Origin: Burkholderiales bacterium | GTDB taxonomy: Bacteria > Pseudomonadota > Gammaproteobacteria > Burkholderiales > Burkholderiaceae_C | Assembly (NCBI GenBank): GCA_003963005.1 | Contig: RXJW01000003.1 | Coordinates: forward strand, 1 to 64,000 | Direction: 5' to 3' | Length of the DNA stretch: 64,000 bases | Shown here: positions 59,053 through 64,000 of the stretch, piece after piece | Numbering within the stretch: position 1 is the stretch's first letter | How the letters are laid out: the number at the start of each line of letters is the position of its first letter | Notes under the pieces: generated by a model | Database searches by the model: none | What the model was told of the DNA's origin: nothing | What the model saw: only the letters and a program-made list of their open reading frames with translations | Made by a program: the position numbers and the translations under genes

Positions 59053-60500
59053 TGAACACCGCCCAACTTTCACAGACGCTGCTCGCCGCCTGGCGCCAGC
59101 GCAACCGCGATGCGCCGTGGGAGCGCTGGTTGCTGTCGGCGGTCATCGTGGTGCCGGCGGTCAGCGCGGCCATCTGGGTGGAGGGGCCGCTGGGCCGCAT
59201 CCTGCCGGCGGTCATCGTGGTGCTGGCGATGCTCATCGCCTGGATGGTGGTGGCGTCCAACCTGCAACTGCAGAACGACCCGGCGGCCGCCCGCTTCGTG
59301 CCGGGCCATGTGCGAGCCCTGCAGCACGCGGCCTGGGTCGGCTGGGCGCTCTGCACCGTGCTGGTGGCGGGCGTGCTGTGGATCGGGCTGTCGCCCTTCC
59401 TGCGGTGGCAGACGCTGCTGCTGGGCAGCGCCGCCGCGGCAAGCTTTGCGCTCTGGGCCTCGCGCGCCTGGTGGCTGTGGCTGATGCTGTGCATCTACTC
59501 ACCGCTGCTCGGCGTGTTCCGCCAGCAGCTGGAAGGCCCTTTGGCCGCGGTGTACGGCCTGTGGGTGGCACACACCGACGGGCTGCTGGTGCTGGGCCTG
59601 CTGGCGCTCGCGGCCGTGGTGCCGGCCGTCATCGGACACGGTGACGCCCGCCATCGCCGCGCCTACGCGCGCCAGCGGCGCATGCAGGAATTGCAGCGCA
59701 TGATCCAGGAGGGCCGGCAGGCCACGCCGGCGCAGACCTTCGAGGGCCTGGAACGCTTCAGCCGACCGTTTGACGTCGTCATCGGCGCCTGGCGCCGCCA
59801 TGTGGTGGTCACGGCCGACAACCGACGCCTGGACAGCCTGATGGCCCGTGCCGACGTGGTGCTCAGCGGCAATCAGCACTGGACCTACCAGCTGCTCACG
59901 GCAGCCGCCGTGCTGCTGCTGCTGACGCTCTCGCTGGCCGCGGTGCTGGCCTTCACGGCCGCCGCCCCCGCCGACCTGCTCAAGGGCGGCGCCTTCGGCA
60001 TCACCATCGGCCTGGCCAGCATGGCCGCCAACCCGACCCTGTCACGACCGGTGCTCTGGCAGACGCGACGTGAGCAGGCCTTGCTGCGTCTGTTGCCGGG
60101 CATGCCGCAGGGTGCTGCACTGAACCGCGCGGTGGCCTGGCTCGGCTTGCGTCATGCGCTGCTGGCCATGCTGGGTGTGACGGTGTTGGTGCTGCCGCTG
60201 GCGGCCTTCACCGGCCCGTGGGGCCTGCTGTGGCTGCCCTTGATGGCCGTGCCTTGGGCCCTGTGGTCGACCACCCGACCCGTAGCGGCCATGCGCATGC
60301 CCACGGCCATGAGCACGATGCTGCCGATCTTCGGCTACTACGCCACAGCCCTCGCCGGCTATGCAGCGACCGAACGTGGCGGCGTGCCGATGCTGCCCCT
60401 GGCGGGCGCCGTGCTGCTGCTCAGTGGCCTTTGGGGTCGCGCGCGCTGGCGCCAGCTCGATGGCCAGCCGGCTGCGCTGCCGGCCGGGCGCCTGTCCTGA
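59052..60500 (+). CDS. ABC transporter membrane subunit
   Basis: 482 residues, about ten hydrophobic segments in two halves (first five within residues 20-195, next about 275-470), with a hydrophilic central loop containing RHRRAYARQRRMQELQRMIQEG. No known substrate motif. Its start overlaps the ATPase stop by one base, so it is the transporter partner; the size is larger than typical YtrC permeases. Substrates may be lipids or envelope-active compounds. Confidence 0.78.
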   Translation: MNTAQLSQTLLAAWRQRNRDAPWERWLLSAVIVVPAVSAAIWVEGPLGRILPAVIVVLAMLIAWMVVASNLQLQNDPAAARFVPGHVRALQHAAWVGWALCTVLVAGVLWIGLSPFLRWQTLLLGSAAAASFALWASRAWWLWLMLCIYSPLLGVFRQQLEGPLAAVYGLWVAHTDGLLVLGLLALAAVVPAVIGHGDARHRRAYARQRRMQELQRMIQEGRQATPAQTFEGLERFSRPFDVVIGAWRRHVVVTADNRRLDSLMARADVVLSGNQHWTYQLLTAAAVLLLLTLSLAAVLAFTAAAPADLLKGGAFGITIGLASMAANPTLSRPVLWQTRREQALLRLLPGMPQGAALNRAVAWLGLRHALLAMLGVTVLVLPLAAFTGPWGLLWLPLMAVPWALWSTTRPVAAMRMPTAMSTMLPIFGYYATALAGYAATERGGVPMLPLAGAVLLLSGLWGRARWRQLDGQPAALPAGRLS

Positions 60501-60527
60501 ACCGGGGCTGCGCCGATTCAGCCCAGC

Positions 60528-61004
60528 TCAGAGCGGCAGCTCGGTGAAGTAGCGCCCGCCGTGGAAAATCAGCGGCTGCGCCCCAGGGCGCGCCGTGCAG
60601 CGCTCCACTTCGCCGACGAAGATGACGTGGTCACCCTCCTCGTAGCGGCTGCGGTTGGCGCATTCGAAGGTGGCGACCGTGCCGTCCAGCACCGGCGCAC
60701 CGCCGGCCCCCTCGCGCCAGGCCACGCCGGCGAAGCGGTCGATGTCGCGGGTGGCGAAGCGCTGGGCCAGGTCCTTCTGGTCGGCCGCCAGGATGTTGAT
60801 GGCGTAGTGCGACCCGTGGGTGAACACCGGCATCGAGCCGGCGCGGCGGGCCAGGCTCCACAGCACCAGGGGCGGGTCCAGCGACACGGAGTTGAAGGAG
60901 TTCGCCGTCAGGCCGGCCAGGCTGCCGTCGGCGCCGCGCACGGTGATGATGGTCACGCCCGTGGCGAACATGCCCAGGGCGGCGCGGAATTGCTGGCTGT
61001 CCAT
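60528..61004 (-). CDS. Flavin reductase-domain protein
   Basis: 158 residues of the flavin-reductase-like/FMN-binding family: FRAALGMFATGVTIITVRG, GLTANSFNSVSLDPPLVLWSL and FAGVAWREGAGGAPVLDG. This type supplies reduced FMN to two-component monooxygenases or reduces flavins with NAD(P)H. It ends with FHGGRYFTELPL. It converges on the ABC membrane gene (28-base gap); no oxygenase partner lies nearby. Confidence 0.87.
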   Translation of the reverse strand: MDSQQFRAALGMFATGVTIITVRGADGSLAGLTANSFNSVSLDPPLVLWSLARRAGSMPVFTHGSHYAINILAADQKDLAQRFATRDIDRFAGVAWREGAGGAPVLDGTVATFECANRSRYEEGDHVIFVGEVERCTARPGAQPLIFHGGRYFTELPL

Positions 61005-61039
61005 GTCAATGAGGCCCGGCCGCCCGAAGCCAATGACAC

Positions 61040-61054
61040 GCCCCCGCAGGGGGC
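61040..61054. repeat. Short palindrome GCCCCCGCAGGGGGC
   Basis: Perfect 6-bp stem with GCA loop in the gap between the flavin reductase start and the M48 gene, followed by AGCGAGCAGCGTGAACGTGAG, which resembles dispersed intergenic repeats of this group. Not coding. Confidence 0.5.
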
Positions 61055-61149
61055 AGCGAGCAGCGTGAACGTGAGGGCTGGTTCATGCCGCCGATTGTCG
61101 CTGCCCTGTCCTACGGCATCCCGCGCAGGGCCATCGCACAATCGCGGGC

Positions 61150-62118
61150 ATGAACGCTGCCGACTTCCAGATCCGGGACGACCTTCGTTTCAGCCATCCG
61201 CCCCGCCGCTTGTTCGGCGACTGCGCCGACTGTGCCGCCGGCCGCTGCGGCCCGCCCGCCCTGCGGAGCCGCCGCCTGTTCACCGGCCTGCTCGGCGCCG
61301 CCGCGCTGACGCCGGCCTGGGCGCGCGAGGGCGTGGACGTGGGCCCCAAGAGCAAGTTCACCGGCTTTGTCTCTGCCGACCAGCTCGAATCGGCCGGCGG
61401 CCAGCAATACGCCCAGATGATGCGCGAGGCCTCCCAGCAGCGCGCCCTGGCCCCGATGGAGCATCCGCAGGCCCAGCGGCTGCGCTACATCGCCCAGCGC
61501 ATCATCCCCTTCAGCTATGAATGGAACGACCGGGCACGGCAGTGGAAGTGGGAGGTCAATCTGCTGGGCAGCCCGCAGCTGAACGCCTTCTGCATGCCCG
61601 GCGGCAAGATCGCCTTCTACTACGGCATCCTGGAGAAGCTGCAGCTGGAGGACGACGAGGTCGCCGCCGTCATGGGCCATGAGGTGGCCCACGCGCTGCG
61701 TGAGCACGCCCGGGAGCGCATGGGCAAGACGGCCGCCACCAACGGCCTGATCGAGCTCGGCTCGGCCCTCTTCGGCCTGGGCAACCTCGGACGCGGGCTG
61801 GCCAACCTGGGCGGTCAGCTGCTCACGCTGCGCTTCAGCCGCGAAGACGAAAGCGAGGCCGATCTCGTCGGCATCGAGCTGTCGGCCCGGGCCGGCTACG
61901 ACCCGGCAGCCGCCGTGCGCCTGTGGGAGAAGATGATGGCCGCCAACAAGGGGGCGCCGCCGCAGTGGCTGTCCACCCACCCGGCCAGCAGCACCCGCGT
62001 GCGGGACATCCAGGCCAACCTGGACAAGGTCGCCGGCCTGTACAGCCGCGCGCCGCGCCCGGAGCGGCGTTTCCCGATCGCGCCGCCGCTCAGGTCGGGC
62101 CAGCCGAACAACGGCTGA
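61150..62118 (+). CDS. Exported M48-family metalloprotease
   Basis: 322 residues. Zinc motif HEVAH (177-181) with the third ligand in EDESEADLVGIELSARAGYDP (Glu/Asp region at about 235-245), and GGKIAFYYGILEKL upstream. The export signal (RSRRLFTGLLGAAALTPAWA, residues 38-58) is twin-arginine-like. Before it lies an unusual 37-residue extension with CADCAAGRC, three Cys in nine residues, which would be cytoplasmic. Relatives (BepA/YfgC type) do quality control of outer-membrane proteins. Confidence 0.88.
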   Translation: MNAADFQIRDDLRFSHPPRRLFGDCADCAAGRCGPPALRSRRLFTGLLGAAALTPAWAREGVDVGPKSKFTGFVSADQLESAGGQQYAQMMREASQQRALAPMEHPQAQRLRYIAQRIIPFSYEWNDRARQWKWEVNLLGSPQLNAFCMPGGKIAFYYGILEKLQLEDDEVAAVMGHEVAHALREHARERMGKTAATNGLIELGSALFGLGNLGRGLANLGGQLLTLRFSREDESEADLVGIELSARAGYDPAAAVRLWEKMMAANKGAPPQWLSTHPASSTRVRDIQANLDKVAGLYSRAPRPERRFPIAPPLRSGQPNNG

Positions 62119-62142
62119 GGTGCGTCGGCCGCCTGGGCCGGA

Positions 62143-62775
62143 TCACCAGCGCGCGGGCAGCGTCTTCAGGCGCTGATACTGGCCGGCCGAGACGCGGCGC
62201 AGGTAGCCGCCGAGCTCCAGGTCCTTCACGAGCTTGGACACCATCTCGCGCGAGCAGCCCAGGCGCTGGGCCATGCCCTGGTGCGTGAGGGCCAGCGGGC
62301 GGCCGTCGCCGGTGGATTCGTCCACGAGGTTCTTCAGGCGGCCGTAGACGTCGTTGAGCGCGAGCTGCTTGGTCGACAGCGTGGCCGCCCGCGCGCGGCG
62401 GATGACCTTGGTCAGCAGCTCGAACGCGAACTCCGGATGCTCGCTGATGTGCGTCAGCAGGCTGGCGCGCGTCACCATGACGAGGCGGCTGGCTTCTTCG
62501 GTAATGACACTGGCCGAGCGGGGCCCGCCGTCCAGGCTCATCTCACCCACGTATTCGCCGGGGCCGTAGACGCCGTAGGTGATCTCGCGGCCGCGCACGT
62601 CGCTGCTGTAGGCCCGCAGGGACCCGGTGAGGATCAGGTAGAGGTTGTCGCCGATCGAGCCTTCCTCGATCAGCACACTGCCCTTGCGGTAGCTGCGGGG
62701 GATGCCACGCGCGGCCAGCAGGCGCAGCGAGGGCGGCAGGGACTGATATTCGTTGTCGAGAGCGTCGTCGGCCAT
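62143..62775 (-). CDS. Crp/Fnr-family transcriptional regulator
   Basis: 210 residues. N-terminal cyclic-nucleotide-binding domain (SYRKGSVLIEEGSIGDNLYLILTGSLRAYSSD, GEYVGEMSLDGGPRSASVITEE) and C-terminal winged helix (THQGMAQRLGCSREMVSKLVKDLELGGYLRR). The Cys cluster of FNR is absent. The recognition helix CSREMVSKLVKDL is typical of CRP. It converges with the M48 gene (24-base gap). Confidence 0.92.
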   Translation of the reverse strand: MADDALDNEYQSLPPSLRLLAARGIPRSYRKGSVLIEEGSIGDNLYLILTGSLRAYSSDVRGREITYGVYGPGEYVGEMSLDGGPRSASVITEEASRLVMVTRASLLTHISEHPEFAFELLTKVIRRARAATLSTKQLALNDVYGRLKNLVDESTGDGRPLALTHQGMAQRLGCSREMVSKLVKDLELGGYLRRVSAGQYQRLKTLPARW

Positions 62776-62849
62776 CCGGGCGTCGCCGGGGCAAGTGGCC
62801 CGCGGCTATCCCGAATGTTAGTGCCTGTGCCCCGCCCCTTCGGTGTCGC

Positions 62850-63527
62850 TCAGTTGACCAACTTCACGGGCCGCAGCGACGACACCAGCGGCGGCAGCAG
62901 CGCAAGCTGGCGCATCAGTTCACCGATGCTGTCGGCGCCACTCTTGGCACGGATGCTCTGGATCTGGCTGCGCACCGTCGAGATGGCGACGCCCTGGCGC
63001 TGCGCCACCTCGGTGGGCTTGACGCCGTTGGACAGCGCCTTCAACACCTCGGTCTCGGCCGGCGTGAGCTGGTAGCGCAGCGCAAACCATTGGGCAGCGA
63101 GGTCGCCGCAGAGTTGGCGCCGCTCCAGGATCAGCAGCACGGCGGCCTGGCTCACATCCCGGTTCAGGGGCACGATGACGACGTTCGCACGGCCGCACTC
63201 GGCGCGGTCATCGCCCAGGCGCAGCAGGCAGCGGCGGCCGCTCGCTTCCGCGCCCTCGAGTGCCTCGGCCAGCGGCACGGCGTCGGTCAGCAGCCGGGCC
63301 CGCAGGTGCTGGCCCACCAGCTCCAGCGGGTGGTTGTCGTCCAGCGAGGCGCGCGCCGCCAGGTTGGTGTGCAGCACGCGGCCAGCGCCGTTGAGGAGCA
63401 CGACGCCGTGGTCCAGCTCCTCCAGCACGAGGCTCATCCACTGGTTGGACAGCGACGCCGCCGCGCGACGCTCTCGCGGACGGGAGCCGGGCGTCTGTCC
63501 CGGCGGCACGAACTCGGACATCAACAT
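62850..63527 (-). CDS. PAS-LuxR transcriptional regulator
   Basis: 225 residues. A PAS-like sensor (residues about 30-150: VLEELDHGVVLLNGAGRVLHTN) is followed by a LuxR HTH: LTPAETEVLKALSNGVKPTEVAQRQGVAISTVRSQIQSIRAKSGADSIGELMR. The start at 63527 has AGGAG eight bases upstream (ATG TTG ATG). It lacks a response-regulator receiver. The regulated genes are unknown. Confidence 0.85.
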   Translation of the reverse strand: MLMSEFVPPGQTPGSRPRERRAAASLSNQWMSLVLEELDHGVVLLNGAGRVLHTNLAARASLDDNHPLELVGQHLRARLLTDAVPLAEALEGAEASGRRCLLRLGDDRAECGRANVVIVPLNRDVSQAAVLLILERRQLCGDLAAQWFALRYQLTPAETEVLKALSNGVKPTEVAQRQGVAISTVRSQIQSIRAKSGADSIGELMRQLALLPPLVSSLRPVKLVN

Positions 63528-63686
63528 CTCAGCACTCCTCGGCTCACCCCTTGCAAGCCATCCACAAAGCGTAGGAGAGCATGTTTGGCGTGCGTCGTAA
63601 ATGTTGCGGGACGTGTTTGTGAACGAATTACGGCGCAGCGCCGCCCAAGAAATTAGGGATTGCGGTCAGCGCGCAAAAACCTCTCG

Positions 63687-64000
63687 TCAGCGGGCCACGT
63701 ACGGGTTGGTGCGGCGCTCGTGACCGAGCGTGCTCTCAGGGCCGTGGCCCGGGATGAACACCGTGTCGTCGCCCATCGGCCACAACCGCGTGCGGATGGC
63801 GTCGAGCAATTGCGCATGGTTGCCGCCGGGGAAATCCGTCCGGCCGATGCTGCCCGCGAACAGCACGTCGCCCACAAACACCCGCTGCGCCGCGGCCGAA
63901 TGGAAGACCACATGCCCCGGCGTGTGCCCGGGGCAGTGGCGAACGGCCAGCATCTCCTGACCGATCTGCACGGTGTCGCCGTCCTCCAGCCAGCAGTCCG
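63687..64000 (-). CDS. MBL-fold metallohydrolase (partial)
   Basis: The 5' part is cut off by the window end. The visible 104 residues are the C-terminal half of a glyoxalase II/MBL-type protein: LAVRHCPGHTPGHVVFH, VFVGDVLFAGSIGRTDFPGG and FIPGHGPESTLGHERRTNP, with two zinc-ligand His and the Asp in GDVLF. Members hydrolyse lactoylglutathione, persulfides or lactones. The frame continues beyond base 64000 (DCWLEDGDTVQI precedes the first visible GTG). Confidence 0.85.
   Translation of the reverse strand, partial: DCWLEDGDTVQIGQEMLAVRHCPGHTPGHVVFHSAAAQRVFVGDVLFAGSIGRTDFPGGNHAQLLDAIRTRLWPMGDDTVFIPGHGPESTLGHERRTNPYVAR

Overview
The window is a compact, roughly 65-70 % GC bacterial chromosome segment. 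It has strong third-position GC bias, many ATGA/TGATG gene overlaps and no recognisable tRNA, rRNA, transposase or CRISPR array. The gene content (gph next to a trpE-trpG-trpD-trpC block, Bug-type tricarboxylate receptors, the exosortase/PEP-CTERM protein PrsT, ArgP/LysE, YejABEF-type peptide transporter, WS/DGAT acyltransferase) points to a betaproteobacterium of the order Burkholderiales, most likely the Rubrivivax/Leptothrix/Roseateles branch. This placement is inferred from gene content only.

Layout. 1-7.9 kb: end of an AlaC-like aminotransferase, gph, a convergent chalcone-isomerase-fold protein, then a tryptophan operon (trpE, trpG, ltaE, trpD, trpC, ung) preceded by a Trp-rich leader peptide. 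8-14.7 kb: a small exported peptide, a LysR/hydrolase divergent pair, thymidine kinase flanked by two paralogous Cys-rich miniproteins, an enoyl-CoA hydratase-like protein, a PafA-like phosphatase and a PAS protein. 14.7-20 kb: a DUF2807 adhesin-like protein, a YpfJ-type metallopeptidase, and a four-gene cassette: Tat-exported Cys-rich protein, PqqD-like protein, HprK-related kinase, nucleotidyltransferase. 20.5-31.8 kb: argP/argO, dadA, prsT, a YegD-type Hsp70, a UPF0149 protein, a candidate sRNA with a perfect terminator, gshA and a SulP transporter. 31.8-38.1 kb: a minus-strand operon of two diguanylate cyclases and two Bug receptors. 38.2-45.7 kb: a Yej-type peptide ABC transporter with two tandem binding proteins. 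45.8-51.2 kb: PspC protein, WS/DGAT, hydrolases, a ClpP paralogue, an EF-hand protein and a PCu(A)C copper chaperone. 51.3-57.4 kb: a probable defence island, with a giant membrane KAP NTPase, an unknown partner and an AbiE-like toxin-antitoxin pair. 57.7-64 kb: a YtrA-type GntR regulator with its ABC transporter, flavin reductase, M48 protease, CRP-like and LuxR-type regulators, and the start of a metallo-beta-lactamase-fold hydrolase.

The most unusual observations are these. (1) A 77-bp element is present as two perfect tandem copies at 18703-18856 and one inverted, diverged copy at 32852-32928. In both places it sits inside a start codon (A|TGA) and rebuilds a GTG start with its own Shine-Dalgarno-like sequence; removing it restores an ATGA overlap or an AGGAG-spaced ATG. 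(2) The PqqD/HprK-like/nucleotidyltransferase cassette resembles the tailoring genes of ribosomal peptide clusters but has a folded, Tat-exported Cys-rich protein beside it. (3) A KAP NTPase with Clp-N-like repeats stands tail-to-tail with a type IV toxin-antitoxin whose antitoxin carries a PD-(D/E)xK-like N-terminus. (4) There is a trp leader peptide with three Trp codons in six, and a threonine aldolase inside the trp operon.
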